DNA of 64,000 bases from Athripsodes cinereus. Its lineage: Eukaryota; Arthropoda; Insecta; Trichoptera; Leptoceridae. Of the stretch, positions 1 to 13,500 are shown in pieces (the first letter of the stretch is position 1; each line of letters starts with the position of its first letter). The position numbers were made by a program, and so were the translations under genes. Under the pieces are notes generated by a model. The model did not search any database, was not told the origin of the DNA, and saw only the letters and a list, made by a program, of their open reading frames with translations. The stretch lies in assembly GCA_947579605.1 (NCBI GenBank), contig OX388325.1:9605572-9669571 (forward strand). The letters run 5' to 3'.

Positions 1-484
1 TATTTGTTCTATATGGTATTGCATGTTTTGTTTTATAAATGGTAACTAATTTCTTGCATATGTTAGATATTATTATTCCTATTTGCTTATGACAAATTCT
101 ACTATTAAATTTTAAATAATGTTAAATTTTGAGAGATTTTATATGATGTTATTAATTTTATTTTTCATGACTCACTGTATTGTTTTTATTGCTTATTATT
201 TTATTGTTTAATCCTGCGATTGTTGCTTTGTGAGGATTATTCTATTAATTTTGTTAACTTAATTTACTATATTCTATTGTAATTGTTGTTTGTTGATTTT
301 ATCTATTGCTTATTAATTTATTGCTTATTGGTGCTGCTGTGTTTGGTTATGTATGTTTTGTAGAGCACATAAGGGTAATATAGGGATCTTCACTGGTTTG
401 CTTATTGCTAAATATGTTGTAGACCATAATATTTTTTGTAGCAACTGTATGTATCCTGTAAAATTGAAATGAATGAATGAATAA
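1..484 (+). mobile_element. LINE 3' end (untranslated tail)
   Basis: AT-rich DNA with no open frame that ends in a short (TGAA)n run around 466-482. That is a common 3' terminus of CR1/L2/jockey-type non-LTR retrotransposons. No coding part is visible because the window starts inside the element. The family assignment is inference; only the simple tail is seen directly. Confidence 0.35.
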
Positions 485-639
485 CGAAATTAAAAACACA
501 TATTTTCTTCTAACTGTTTTTTAATTTCGTTATGGAGTTCTACTACCTAAACACCGATACAGTGAAATTCTTGTAAATAACAACTGCTGGTCGATTCCTC
601 CATGCCAATAAAAGTTAGTAGGTATATTCTTTGTTCTTC

Positions 640-1000
640 AACATCTCCCGTAGGTCCTTTACAGGACACTTGGGTTCATCATCATTACAATAATACAACA
701 AGAAGGAAAACATTAATGCAATAGAATAGTCTTGAAAAGCTCGTTAATGGTGCAAGTGCACTGAAATCGCGATAGCGTATTTTAAATGAATGTAACAAAT
801 AAACATAGTAATTCAAGTTTAATTATTTTATTTAAAAACAATAGAATAGAAAGGGCGCAACAAACACAATAAACAAAAATGATGAAAAGTCAAGACACAA
901 TAAAATAAATAGGTATAGATACATAAATAAATAAATTCTTTTTCTTCAGTACCTACTAAAAGGATGTAAAGGGTCCCTTTAGCACCATGCCAATATTCAA
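640..1000 (-). mobile_element. LINE 3'-UTR fragment, same family as 36290-37929
   Basis: The stretch beginning TTTACAGGACACTTGGGTTC, and the later block reading ACTAAAAGGATGTAAAGGG near 957, both recur in the same order at 36295-36530. There they form the 3' untranslated part of a minus-strand LINE with a reverse transcriptase frame. This copy has lost all coding sequence. Confidence 0.55.
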
Positions 1001-1235
1001 GATGGGTAGCATACATCATCGCTGAGCTGATGATTTTAAATGTCTTAAAATGTATTGATTCAGTATTCGTTTATTTCTAAAACTTTATATTAATTTACAT
1101 AAAAAACACAAACGTTTAAATTTTAGCACTACTTTTTAATAAGTCTTAAAACGTGATATTTTACAAATTTCAGCCTTTTACAGAACACTCAAAAACTTAG
1201 AGAAAAGGGCACAAGACCGGGGGTACTACGAGATT
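1000..1235 (+). repeat. Degenerate SINE body fragment
   Basis: It contains diverged versions of the dispersed SINE body: GGGTAGCATACATCATCGCT near 1002 and CTTTTACAGAACACTCAAAA near 1175. Better copies lie at 38266-38505, 49452-49625 and 53236-53435. No tRNA-like head remains. Confidence 0.45.
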
Positions 1236-1873
1236 CTCCTAATACTCTCCATTAATCAACACTATTTTATTGATTGAACCCCCCTCTTTCACAATAAACC
1301 GTTCCTATGCAATATTAAAATCCAAAACCACATTAAAAACAGATAGATAGATAATTTTTATTCAAACTAATAGCCATTCGAAATTCCTCTCGGGAACACA
1401 AAACAGAAAAACCAGCCTCTTCAATTCAGAGCGCTTTTCCATGAATTGAAACTAGGGGATTCGATCCCGACCCTTTTTTCTAATCCCGGGATTTCGGGAT
1501 TATCTATAGTTGATCCCGGGATCCCGGGACTAGTCCCGGGATTGTATTGGTAATGTAAAGTGGTAACAAAAAGTCAGTAGGCCATGTCAAAATCACTTTT
1601 TTTTACTTATCTACTACTATACCATCACGGCATATCCCACAAGTGGGGTATTTTTTACTTGGTTTTTTTTTTATTTATCCCACATTTTTTACTTATCTGG
1701 CAATGAATTTAAGTTTTGAATCTGTAAAAAGTCGGTTAAACAAAATAACACTTCAAACTTATTCTAAAATAAACAAACAAGGCACTTCTGTTTATGATTT
1801 ATAAAAGTAACAATTTAACTTTTTATTTTCTTAAATTGAATTCTTGTATTTGTATTTATTTCATAGTTTTAAC

Positions 1874-3148
1874 CAGAGATGTGACGTATTTGAAATTAAA
1901 GTACTTAAAACACAAGTACAAAATACAAAGTACGTATTTTCATTTTGTATTTCAAATAGGTACTTTTTACGAAAACGTAGGTATTTTGTATTTTATTTGA
2001 AATACTTTTTTTGAGTATTTTGTATTTTACACAAAATACTTTTACAAAATACCTTTTTATTTGTTTGAAACAAAATTCTGCCATTAATTGATATGCGCGT
2101 ATGCAAGCTTTTTTTTGTCAATTTGTTGAATTACGAATACAACGTTTCCATTAGAGTACTCCATATTTGAGATATACACACATAATAATGATGATTGAAC
2201 TAATTATACATGACGCCGTTGAATGATCCATGACCATTCCAAGGGCGCTGTGATTTCTTCTGAACTGCAGCGTTTTCAACTTTGTCTGCAGGCAATCTGT
2301 TCCAGGCAATTGACGCTGAGACTCTGGTTCTCCTTTCTGTAAATTTAGAGGTATTTGCAATATTGAACTCTACGAGTTTGTTCACGGCATTAGAAGCTGA
2401 GCACAGTCTTCAGTCGTGGTGTGCTACCTTGTGGACAGTGAGACATAGTTTAAACTCCACTCTCCCTGAGACTTTCAGCTAGACTTCTTAGTAGTGAAGT
2501 GATGTGGCAGCTCTGATTCTCTCTGTAAATGATTCGGAGGCAACATTAAAAACCATCTGAAAACGATCGAGAAAGGTCTGGAGCAGTCCTGTATATAATA
2601 TGATGTTACAGTAGTCCGCAGTAGTCCGTACGATTTCAGATTCGGAGTATCCATCCTGATTTATTCTGCAGCCCAAGTTCAGGAATTCTCTAACCTGCTT
2701 GATACTCACTCCATTTATGACTATTTTCGCAGTCGCCTCATCTCTTCGAAAGACCATACATTTTGTATTGTCTTTATTTATTTTTTATGTTGTATTTTGA
2801 TAGTTCTTCCTAAGACTTTATTCAACTCATCTTCATTATCTGCAAGCAATGCTATATCGAATCATGTCAACCCTTTCTCCATTTATCTATACTCTTGTCC
2901 AGTTATTCATTTCTTCTATCTATTCATCAATGGCTCGCTGTATATAATAGTTAAAGAGTGCTGGAAATATTGAATACCCCTGTCTTACACCTTGTTCGAC
3001 TATTTGTAAAAGGTATTTTAAATAAGTATATTAAAATACGTATTTTGTACTTAAATACCATTTTGAAAAAGTATTTTATATTTGAAATACAAAAATTCAA
3101 AAGCATTTGTATTTAAATACTTTTCTGAAAGTATTTTGCACATCTCTG
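1874..3148. mobile_element. Nested hAT-like element with AAATAC subterminal repeats
   Basis: The ends are CAGAGATGTG and CACATCTCTG (perfect 10-bp inverted repeats), and the 8-bp duplication GTTTTAAC flanks them exactly at 1866-1873 and 3149-3156. The first roughly 190 bp and last roughly 145 bp are dense in GTATTT/AAATAC words, as in several hAT families. The middle (about 2100-3000) is LINE DNA inserted later. No transposase frame is present. The element lies wholly inside the hAT at 1453-4063, so it is the younger insertion. Confidence 0.85.
2100..3000 (-). mobile_element. LINE reverse-transcriptase remnant inside a hAT
   Basis: The minus strand encodes scraps of a non-LTR retrotransposon. 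Around 2930-2995 is a degraded GVRQG-type reverse transcriptase motif followed by an IQRAIDE-like segment with stops. A frame at 2488-2757 carries LNLGCRINQDG, the YLGS-like segment after the RT domain. A C-terminal piece at 2200-2385 carries AWNRLPADKVENA, a motif common near the end of such ORF2 proteins. Frames are broken by stops and shifts, so it is dead. Confidence 0.6.
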
Positions 3149-4071
3149 GTTTTAACCCAGAACAGTTTTAGTTTAGTGGGGCAATATATTCTATAATGTT
3201 GTTATTTATGTTTGTTTGTATGTACTATTTTGGAATATTTTTTAAAAAAAATCAACATAGACTTATTTAGCTTAACCCATAACAAAAAAATACATACTAC
3301 AGGGATCAATGTTAAAACTCGTATTTTTAAATCAAATTGACCAGACTTTATGAATTATTTATTCGAATTAGTTCGATGAGTGATTTTTTGATGCTATTTT
3401 TTAAAATATCAAATCACTCAAGCATTGTTAAAAGACTATTCCAACGCGATTTGCAGCTAAACAATAAATTAAGCTCTCTTCCATGTTCCTTTTCAATAAA
3501 GTTTTGAAGCATAGTCCTATCATTCTTCAAAGATGCTCTTTTAAAAATAAGAACAACTACGAACTTTCTTTACGACTTCATTAATATTCCAGTCATTGGT
3601 CAAACTCACCATTACCGATTTTAATGACTAATCCTGAGTCCAGTTTTTCATTATCACCATCCAAATCATCAATAAAAGGCGATAGCCGTTTATGTATTAA
3701 ATAAATAAAATGTCATCACTGATAGGTTCATTTGCAGGTATTTTTCTATACAATAAATCACAAACGGCTAAGTGAATACCGTGTGCAAAACAAACTAGGT
3801 GCTTTGCATTAACAAGTTTTCCAACTGTAATTTGGACCATCAGTAACTATTGCCACAATATCGTATCTAGTGAGATATCGAACACAGAATAACGCTCTTT
3901 TAAGATACTAACACAAGCTTCGGCTGTCAGTGATTCATTGATGTGCTTGAGTACCAAATATTTGACTTATCGTATAATTGTATTAATCCCGAAAATCCCG
4001 GGATTTCTTAAATTTAATCCCGAAAATTTCGGGACTAAAATACGACCGGGATCGAATCCCCTAATTGAAAC

Positions 4072-4570
4072 ACCACGACATTAATTCATATTATTCTTTC
4101 ATCTTCAAAGTTTCCGACGGCCTGGACGTGCCTCTTTCACCATACACCGTTCCTGTGATAACGACATCAGACAGATATTAATTAATTGACGATAACGAAG
4201 CAAATGACATAACATATTAATTAAAATACAAACGTAATTGAAACAAACAAAATTATATTATTAGTAGAAAGTGATGCGAGTAGAGAAAATAATGACAACA
4301 ATTAATTTCATTGTATACAATATACACAGTGATGTTTATAGAGTAGGTATTATAAAATCTTGTATCTTCTTAGTATCTACACTGTTTGCAGATGATAATT
4401 TTCATCATTGTATTACATACGTAGACATTGTGTTTTGTAGTATTGTGGTGTACCATTAAAAACATCAGTAAATCTCACGCTGTGGAAGAATATTGATATT
4501 ATTTTTCATATTATATCAACACGGGATTTTATACGAGTGCCGTAGCTAGTATATTAACTGCATATAAGTA
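4072..4570. other. Unassigned AT-rich DNA
   Basis: There is no recognisable gene, repeat end or structured element. A 62-codon open frame at 4271-4459 has no signature and the composition of random AT-rich sequence. Confidence 0.4.
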
Positions 4571-5380
4571 CAGTGGAACCTCTCATAACGAGTAATTCGC
4601 ATAACGAGCAAAAAAAAATGTAAAAAAGTTGCTCCCATAACGAGCGATGTTTCGCATAACGAGTTACAGAGAAAGGTTAAGTCCCTTTTTCACGACATTC
4701 ACTTGTGACCTTGTGAGCCGGGACTTCCGCGCCAGTACATCAGTCTGTGTTAAGCACTCGCTCCGTTAGCGCCTTGGTTTCGCAGGTGATCACCCATTCT
4801 TCCAAAATTTGTCTTGATATTATACCTAAGTAATTTTTTTTTAATGTGCAAAGTATTATAATCCGTTCAAAATTGTCCCCGAAGAAAAAAAACACAAGAA
4901 GAGAATAAACATAAAATCATTGAAAAGCAAGAACAAGGTGTGAGCGTGGCATATTAGCGCGCACATACTATCGGTCAACATCAACGATCTGCACTATTCT
5001 CAAGAACAAAGATAAAATTAAGAAGATGGATGCTTCAAAGGGAGTGTCAAGAATGTCTATGAAACGGTTACGTTTACGGTTAGTTTTCTAGTTAAAAATG
5101 GTTAATTATTTGTCATAAACTCATATTTTTTATTAAGGTACGTTTTTTTCCTAATCTAAATTGTATTACAAGTTGTTACACTCTTTTATAAGTAATTTTA
5201 ATTGAGTAAACAATAAAAAAAAAATCGTTAAGTACTCCAAGAATACTTATTTTTTCGGCATGGAACGCATTATTGTATTTTACATTGATTTCTATAGAAA
5301 AAAATGTTTCGCATAACGAGTGTTTCGCATAACGAGTAAGAGTCTGGAACGAATTAAACTCGTTATGAGAGGTTCCACTG
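4571..5380. mobile_element. pogo/Tigger-like non-autonomous DNA transposon
   Basis: Inverted ends begin CAGTGGAACCTCTCATAACG on the left, with the complement at 5361-5380. A TA dinucleotide lies on each side (4569-4570 and 5381-5382), as expected for Tc1/mariner/pogo insertion. The subterminal word TTCGCATAACGAG is repeated at both ends. A relic of the CENP-B-type helix-turn-helix survives on the + strand near 4975-5070 (STICTILKNKDKIKKMDASK), out of frame with flanking remnants. The DDE catalytic part is deleted. Confidence 0.85.
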
Positions 5381-5385
5381 TAATG

Positions 5386-5592
5386 TACAAGGTAAAAAAA
5401 AAGAAGATATATCTGGGCTTTGTTATAAACCCAAATACAACCTTATATACCTTTCACAGTAAGCTAAAAGCTTGTGTCGTGAAAGGGGAGTTTGCCGGCA
5501 CCTGGGATCGAACCACGGTCCCCTTGTTCACGGGGCCGAGACTCTACCTCCAGGCTACCGACGAACTCGAACTCAAATTAAGACAAGACATT
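5386..5592 (-). repeat. tRNA-derived SINE (second SINE family), minus copy
   Basis: Reading the minus strand, a pol III B-box-like GGTTCGATCCC lies in a tRNA-like head. It is followed by a body (AACTCCCCTTTCACG, then AAGCTTTTAGCTTA) and a tail of GGGTTTATAACAAA and AT-rich sequence. A second copy on the + strand at 49705-49870 matches across head, body and tail. The element abuts the pogo-like element ending at 5380. Confidence 0.75.
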
Positions 5593-5594
5593 CG

Positions 5595-6545
5595 TGTATA
5601 GGTTGAAGAAATCACTTCTTCTTCTGCAAGTGCCCTCTCGTTCCAGTTGAATCTCGTATATTGCGCAGTCACGATGTCTGCCTTCTGCCAGCCCCCCGGC
5701 GTTCCTATATTTTGCCTGTCCTAATCAACCGCAAATTGTGGTACTTTTCTCCGCGCATTATATGACCCAGATACGAGATCTTACGCACTTTGACATCCAA
5801 CAGTAGGAGTTCTCTGTCCATTACAGCTCTTCTTAACACCTCTACATTTGTGACCCTATCAGTCCAATGAGTACCTACAAAGCATTCTTCTATGAAGCCA
5901 CATTTCAAATGCTTTCAAGCGATTCATTGTGTTCATTTTTAGCTAGGGTCCAGGTTTCAGAACTGTATAGCAATACAGGCCATACATTGGACTTTACGAG
6001 TCTCTGTTAAGTTTCAGGTTAAATAGTCCCTTTTCAGACTAACTGCCGTATCTGTCATTTTTGGCGAAATCGAGTTATGATCACCAATGTGTATTTATAT
6101 GTGCCCTGCATGTTCTCACTGAAGATCACATCTGTAACTATCAATGTGTTGTATCTACTAATTCCTCAAAATTTCATCACAAAAATGATTCTGAGATATA
6201 TATGTAAGAATAGGTACAAATAAAATAATGTAATATATTTACACTGTATCATATAACTAGGAGAGACGAAAATATGCACGGCAAAACAAAAAAAAAACGC
6301 TCTCCTGAACAATTTACATTTAGGCAGATACGACTGTTAGTCAGAAGAGAGACTAAAAGTCATTGCAGAAAAGTACTCTCATTTTTAATATTATTTTATA
6401 CCCTTAAACTGCAAAGGCATGATCCGGAGTCATCCAACAGTCCAAATGTCATCCTTTTAGTTTTGCTGATATTTACAGATATGCCCAATTTCTCTCCAGC
6501 TATATCTATATCTACACTATTTAGTAATATTCTTGGAGGTCGTGT
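5595..6545 (-). mobile_element. Decayed LINE ORF2 C-terminal region
   Basis: The minus-strand frame at 5705-5908 contains RKISYLGHIMRGEKYHNLRL followed by IRTGKI. This is the conserved YxGHIMR segment found downstream of the RT domain in RTE- and CR1-like ORF2 proteins. Below 5700 the frame continues with shifts into a basic GWQKADI-type tail. Sequence up to about 6545 has further weak coding scraps but no intact domain. Confidence 0.6.
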
Positions 6546-6559
6546 ATTCTCTCTGCCAA

Positions 6560-7262
6560 GATGACTGTGTCGAAATCACTTCTGTATGCATATACAAAAA
6601 ATGAAATATCACTTTCATTGTAGTAAGCCTCATAAAACACAAGAACATAAAAATCACTGTAAAACAATGCATATTAATTACATACTTAAAGAAGTAACGA
6701 AATTGTACTGTATAAATTAAATAAGAAATTAATTGTTAGTTGTTGTATACAACGCGATTTTCATTATTAATTCGTTCATTCTTCTTCTTGTAAATTTACA
6801 TTTATATAGATATTATGATATTCAGAGAAAGGCAATATTGAGGAAACAAAATATAATGGACGAGTTGTTTTGTGGAGCCTCTGGCAAAGAATCGGTCTCC
6901 GACTATTTTATTTTTTTGCAAATTTTTCAAATGATTGGTTATTGTAAACTGTGTCTGTTTACAATATGTAGGTTCTTTTTAAATTACGAACACTGATTTT
7001 ATATTAACACAAATATATACATTCAATAATAAATCCTACTTATAATGTCGAACACAACTTAGTCAATCACGCAGGGAACCAGTGCAAGTCAAGGTCGTAT
7101 CTATAATGAGCGTCGTTCCCTATAGGAAGCTAACCTATATAGACAATTGAGTATTGCTACTCACTCAATATCCCTTGTTTAACCTATAAACAAGTCCAAG
7201 GTACAACTTAAAGGTGCAATGTACAAAGTCCATACACTACATTGGTGTTCGTGAAATATTTA
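6560..7262. other. Unassigned AT-rich DNA upstream of the ZP-N gene
   Basis: The 87-codon frame at 6733-6996 is hydrophobic and unlike any family I recognise; it is probably chance. A moderately complex block at 7040-7210 shows no match elsewhere in the window. It may hold an untranslated first exon of the gene starting at 7521, but no promoter motif is convincing. Confidence 0.35.
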
Positions 7263-7263
7263 A

Positions 7264-7382
7264 CATACACAATTTAGGAGTGATGAGGTATAGCACCCAT
7301 TTTGAATGTCCTATTTTTTATTGCCACGGATAATACAATTTGTCCACTGGCTACCTCACTTACGGGTTATAATGTGATGGTA
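7264..7382 (-). repeat. SINE body copy (main dispersed family)
   Basis: In minus orientation relative to the copy at 49452, it keeps the GATGAGGTATAGCACCCATT block, the GCCACGGATAATACAATTTG block and the CACTGGCTACCTCACTTACG block in the expected order, with about 25% divergence by eye. Confidence 0.6.
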
Positions 7383-7520
7383 GAAATATATATGTTTCTT
7401 TGTTTGTTTCTTATATATTTAAATCATATTTTTTTCATTTTTATTGATCTTTTAGCTTATTGAATAAGAGAATTGTGAGTTATTCGGTACTGAATTTACT
7501 GTTATTTTCCTCAGGAAACC

Positions 7521-10500
7521 ATGAATATGATGAGGTTACCTTTATTTTTGACGGTGGCTGCTTTGTGCTTCCTGGCGGAACAATGCCTGGGACAGGACAG
7601 CAACTATGCATCACACGCTAATAACGTGGAATATCAAGGAGATGGATTGCCAGAACAAACCGTTCTGGATGGAAAGGTATGGAGTGAAGTTTCAATTTCT
7701 TTATGTTCTTATAAGATTCATGATAGTAAGATTTTAAAAGGAATACGTAAATAATAATTTAGCTATTCCTTTAAAGAAAGAATTAGGCTGAATCAATATT
7801 GTAGAGAAAATTTAAATTTAAGATTTTATTGTGGAAATGTTATTTAGCTTTCATGCTTAATTTATTAAGGATATAATATCATATTTTGTCTGCAGACAAG
7901 ACTGAAAAAAATCGAAAATAATCGAATGCAAATAAAAATATTTTTTTTCTACTAAGATTTATTGGGAGAGAAGTCTTTCATCTTATTAAAACTGATTAGG
8001 ACATTATTGATAATGTCATGTGAAGGCGAATGACGACTATTTCGATTAAATGTTAGTAAAATACAAAAATACTTACGACAAATATCTTCTTATTTGTATA
8101 TACATATTTATCGAATCCTACTATTTTTATTAATGGATAGAGTAAAATAAAGATATTAAAAAATAAAAATAAACAAAAATTGTTTTTTTAACATTCATTT
8201 ACTAAAGTAGAAGAAAAACAAAGATTTTATACAAATAAAGAAAAAAAGTGAAAAAAATCAATGTAATCTCTATTTACACTTTTTTTGGGACAAGAATTTA
8301 ATAGAAAATATTTTACAGGTGACAAAACTGGATGACTTAAGTCCAGTAATCTTTCTCAACAGGACGAAGGCTGCTCTCAACTGTGCCGCAGGTTCAATGC
8401 AGGTATGTTATACTCAACATGTCTATCTTACTTGAGGAAATAATAGCAGCACCGAAAGCGATGCATAATATTTTTCTGGATAGTATTCTCACTAATTCGT
8501 GTAGTAATGTTTCGTTAATTTGAGTTAAATATCTATGTACTGGTAAAAAAAATCTAAAAAATGCGGCATAAATTAAAAGAAATAATGAAAAAACATTTCA
8601 ATAAGATGTACAGAAGTTCACGGACACTATTGTTTTGTTAAAAAAAAAATACACAAAGTAGGTACAGTAGCGTGATAAAGTTTACTGACAATCAACAAAA
8701 ACTATCGCACTAATAATTTCTCATACTTTATCGTTTTAATTTTTCTTAAATAATACTATCTGATATTTTTATCACATGCAGAGAGTATTTTTTATTACCT
8801 TTATTGTTTGTTTATCGTGAGAATAGGTGTATGAAAGTTGATAATGTGTTTGTTTTTTTTTTGCTCTAATTATGTAGTTTATGATCGCTTTCTTTTTAAA
8901 TGATATTTGTTAAGCCACTGCGCAAAATATGTACCATTTGTAAGGCGTTAAGATTTTTTGATTAATCTTTTTGATTTTGGTAGTTTTTTAATTTCTTTTT
9001 TTGATTTAAAATTTTGATTTGACTGTCTAAAAAAAAGCAAAATCAAAAAGAAACAACAACGAGGCTACTCTTGACACAATCTAAATACGATCTATCTAGT
9101 CTTGATCTTAAATTTAATTATCATATATTAAATCATATATATTAAATTATCAAATAACGCGCGAAGGGACTATGGTCAAAAATACCGCGCTACCGTTACC
9201 ACGAGATTAGTTCGAACATGAACGTATTTTTGACCAATAGTCACTTCGCGCATCGTATGATTAAGATTTAGATCGTATTTAGATTTTGTCAAGAGTAACC
9301 CTACGAACATTCAAATCGTTGAACAATTTTCTAACGTTGCCGACAGGAGCTTGGGATTATGTTTGTTCTGCTATCTGGGTAGTAAAAAAGTACCTACTTA
9401 CATGCTGTCGAGAAAAATAATTGTTATTGCACGATGTTTTATTTTTTTATTTTTATTTTATAGAGACACTCACAGAAAACACTGACAACACAATACATAA
9501 ATTACAAACATACAATAAGATCTGGCCAGTTCCCCAATTAAGAGTGTCTACAGCATGCACAATCAGAGAATTCAATTAAAGCGTGATTCAATATAATGCC
9601 ACGATATTGGGAATTATATATATTATGTACTTAAAGGATTTTTATATGGTTATGTTGTGTAGTTTGGTAACGATATTGGGCAAACCAATTTGTAGTAAAA
9701 TGTCAGTAAAGTCCATAAACTATTTAGATTTTGACTAATTTCCATACTAACATTTATTTTCTCCGCTATTTTACCTACAAATTTCATAAGGTTTGACCAT
9801 TTTGGAAAATGCAGTTTTCCTTGATTAGTTTTTTTTCCCCAAAAAGAATATTAGTATAATAATTCATTATGCATTTTATCTTTTTTAGGTGGAGCTGAAA
9901 TTCAATGACAAGTTCTTTGGTATTGCTTACGCCGATTTTGACAGGAACTCAGCTTGTCAGGTGACTGGTAAAGGAGCTCTAAGCTACAAACTGGAACTCC
10001 CCCTCAAGGGTTGCGGTACCAGACAGGTATATAATTTATTTTTTGCTTTTACACAAATTACAAATAAGATATCGTCATCTGAGAGTAAGAGGGTTCCAAG
10101 TAACAATTTATTTTGTGTTTTTTTTCGTGAAAAGCATTCCAACTAACCTAATCTTTAATACTAAACATAAAAAAAACACTATGAACTGGCATAGTTTTTA
10201 TTTCATGATGATAATAAAATTCTATCTGATTTTCAATACATAAAAAAACAATACCTATTTAATAAAAATGTTTTAACACTTTTTTTCTTACTTTTGTAAG
10301 GTATTTCCAACATTGAATTCGATGTAAAAAATTACTTAACTTATTGAAAAAAGTTAAATGATTTTTTAAATATATATAAAGAGTCTTCGAAACTTCAATC
10401 CCATTTTTCTCTGATTTTTGTTTTTATTAGATGGAATCCTTTTATTCTCAGGTAACAATATTCCATTTGGCTTTTCCATCTTGTTGATGCTCGATCCCTT

Positions 10501-13500
10501 CTTCATCTTTCCTCCACTGCTCCAATCATCATAAGTCTCTCCAGGTTATTATGTTCCCTTGTCATGACATGTGCAAAGTAGAAGACGATGTGTGAGAAAC
10601 AAATCTTTACTTTGATAGCTATATTTTTATTCTAGTGCAACCACAATTATTTTTTTATCGTTTTTCAGGAGCCTCTACGTGTCTTCACCAACAACATTGT
10701 GGTAAGATTCCATCCTGGCTTTGAGATTGATGGAGATGAAGTCATCACAATTGTCTGCAGATATCCTCCCCCAGTCACACCGCTTCCAGCTGCTTTGCCT
10801 GCTCCAATGTAAGTTGTGATACAGTTTTTTCATGCACTTCACGGTCTCATAATAACATTTATATCGGGGAAAAGGCTGTTTAGCTGTCATGTGTTTATTA
10901 AAGCTGTAAATAAATAATTTTAATGTCTTTAAAACCTTGCCGAATCATTTGATAAAAAATATACTATTTGATTTTTCTTTTACAGCTTGGAAGAGCTTGT
11001 CCCAGCAGTGCCGATTGAACCTCCACTAAAAGGCTTTCACATTCTGTTCTTCATTTGCGCCATCCTCTTCTTGACATTGCTATTGTTAGGTCTTGGAGTA
11101 AGCTACTTGTGTCTGCGCAGAAGAACTCTTCCACCACATTACAGACTGCCCTACTCAAGAGAGCCTTCGGAAATTACATCTCTGTCAAAAAGCAGTCTGG
11201 GTAAGTGATAAAAAAATGTTTAAATGTTAACAATAATAAATTCAATGTTAATAACTCTGGTTGATTGTTTTTGGCTACTTTAATGTGGGACAGTTACATT
11301 CAGAGTGACAGATTCAACATGTTGAAATTTAATTTTGTAACCTTGACTTTGAATTCAGAATGTTTTTACTATTATGCAAGTTTTTTTAAGTATTATTAAA
11401 TTTGTGAATTTGTTAGGGGAAATAGTTTATTTTCCGTTATTTGATTTAATTCAACTGTACTGGTAACACTCTAAAAATTTGCCAAAGTCAACAAATACAC
11501 ACAAAAATTACAACTACCTCGGCCATTCCGAAATATCCCTTATAGATAAATCATCATAACTATTGTTGTCTTTCAGCTTTCCATTTTCTGTCATTCTCCA
11601 CCACCCTTTTACACGACCATAATTTACATTTTTGTTTCTCTTTTACCTCAAAACTGTCATCGGCTATCACCATAGACAATATTCTTATTTTTTTAAAGAA
11701 AAATCTGGGTTAACAGTAAATTCAAATACATCTCGAACGCTCTCACAGTAAGCATTATTATGCTTGTAATGTGAAGGTGAAATAAATTGATTGGGAGGAA
11801 TCAAAACTAAGAATCTTCCATTAAATAATCAAGCTATTGACTACTTCAGTATCTACCACAAATAATATTTTCTAAACACAACATTTCTATTTTCAGAGAA
11901 AATATCAGTGCTCAAGATTCCGAGAGTTACTCTTCCTCATCATGTCAGCTCATCAGGATCCGAAGGTCCACCCCCTAGTTCAGACACTCTGCCATCTGAT
12001 TATCCAAGTGAGAGTCACTCAGAAGTGGAGATTGATATCGACACCAGGTCACTGCCAATCAGTTCTGGAGTAAGGGAAGTTAGTGATAGCGCACATAGTG
12101 AAGGTGAGAAATTTGCTAACTGTTAAATAAATTGAGATGGTTTGATCATGTGAAACGAATGGAAGAGGAAAGAACAACAAAGAGGATATACTTGTCTGAA
12201 AGGAGGGGTGTGAGGAAGCGCGGGCATCCAAGAACTACATGGCTTGATCATATGTAGATCAAATTCTTAAGGACGGCCGTGTATTGAGTAAGAGAAATCG
12301 ACTTGCGTGCATGAGAAATTGTATGAATGTAGAAGAAGCGAAAGAAGTATGGAAGGACAGATCTATATGGTGTTCCGTACTCTCTGCCTACTCTCACTTG
12401 GGATACGGTATGAGGGAATAGTATAGTATAGTTTAATTTTTCTAATAATAATACGGACAAGATCCGTGACCATCACAAAGGCACCATGTAGTATCTAATA
12501 AAAAAATATAAATCTGTGTTAGAATGAAACCCTAATACACCCCAAACATCCTCGAAGTGAGCAATGTGCTTGTGTTGTGAAGGCAGATTAAATTGTTAGT
12601 GGAATATTTCGAAACTGAGATTTTGCAATTGAAAGTTTGAAATTCTATTATCAGGATATTGAATGTCTCATCAACATAAGAAAAAAACAAATCTCTTAAC
12701 TGAAAATATGGGAGAAAAGTTACAATAATCAATCCTTGTATTTTAAATAGTTCATTTTTTTATAGCATTGTAAACTATTTTACGCAATCTATGTACAGTA
12801 AAAAATAAAAGAACCAAAATATTTGTTTGGCGATGAGAACGAAAGCTCTCGAAAGCAATCTTGTATTATATTATAGTAATTAATACTTAATACCAAATTT
12901 CATTGTAATTTTTTATTATAATCAAGATTCATCAAGAACCACTAGTCAATAAATAAAACTTTACTCTAATATTAATTTATGATTTCGTCAGGTTTTGTAG
13001 ATGCACAAGAAATGCAAATCTCCAACGCTACAGCTTTGACAATGAGACAACCACCTCCTCCGGCATTTGACGTACAAGTGCGTGTAAGACGCGCTCCACC
13101 TCCACCACCTGATAGACTCAGTGACTCTACGAGCGTCAGATCCGACCGCAACCTATCTACTATTGAAGAACAACAAGAGATTCCAATTCCACCACCTCCC
13201 CCACCAGCGCCGCCAATAAAGAGAGTTGCACAGCCCGCTCCAATTTATTCACGTATTGTGCGTAAACAGCAACAGGTATTTATGGAGTTCTTTAACTTTT
13301 CTAATATTACATTTTTAATTATTTAATCATTTAATAGAGCTATGTAAAAAGTAATGTACGGAATAATTAGTGCAGAGTAAAATATCTGAAGGAGCTTTTG
13401 AAAAAAAGATTCATCAATCCATCATTCTCCATCTCTATCATACCACTATCATTTACATCATTCTTTCTCCTTTATGCCCAAGCTGTCATCTATCACCAGA

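Larger units (their letters stand above)
1453..4063. mobile_element. Non-autonomous hAT transposon, outer element
   Basis: Perfect 17-bp terminal inverted repeats (TAGGGGATTCGATCCCG at the left, its exact complement at 4047-4063) are flanked by the identical 8-bp duplication ATTGAAAC at 1445-1452 and 4064-4071. An 8-bp duplication is the hAT hallmark. Subterminal DNA on both sides is packed with palindromic CCCGGGA/TCCCGGG runs, probably transposase sites. Minus-strand sequence at about 3170-4000 keeps hAT-transposase-like scraps, for example a Cys-x-x-His segment reading CFAHGIHLAVCD near 3790, but no open frame. A second hAT element sits inside (1874-3148). Confidence 0.85.

Noticed and set aside
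5310..5601. 93-codon gene at 5320-5601
   Set aside because: It spans the end of a pogo-like element and an antisense SINE.
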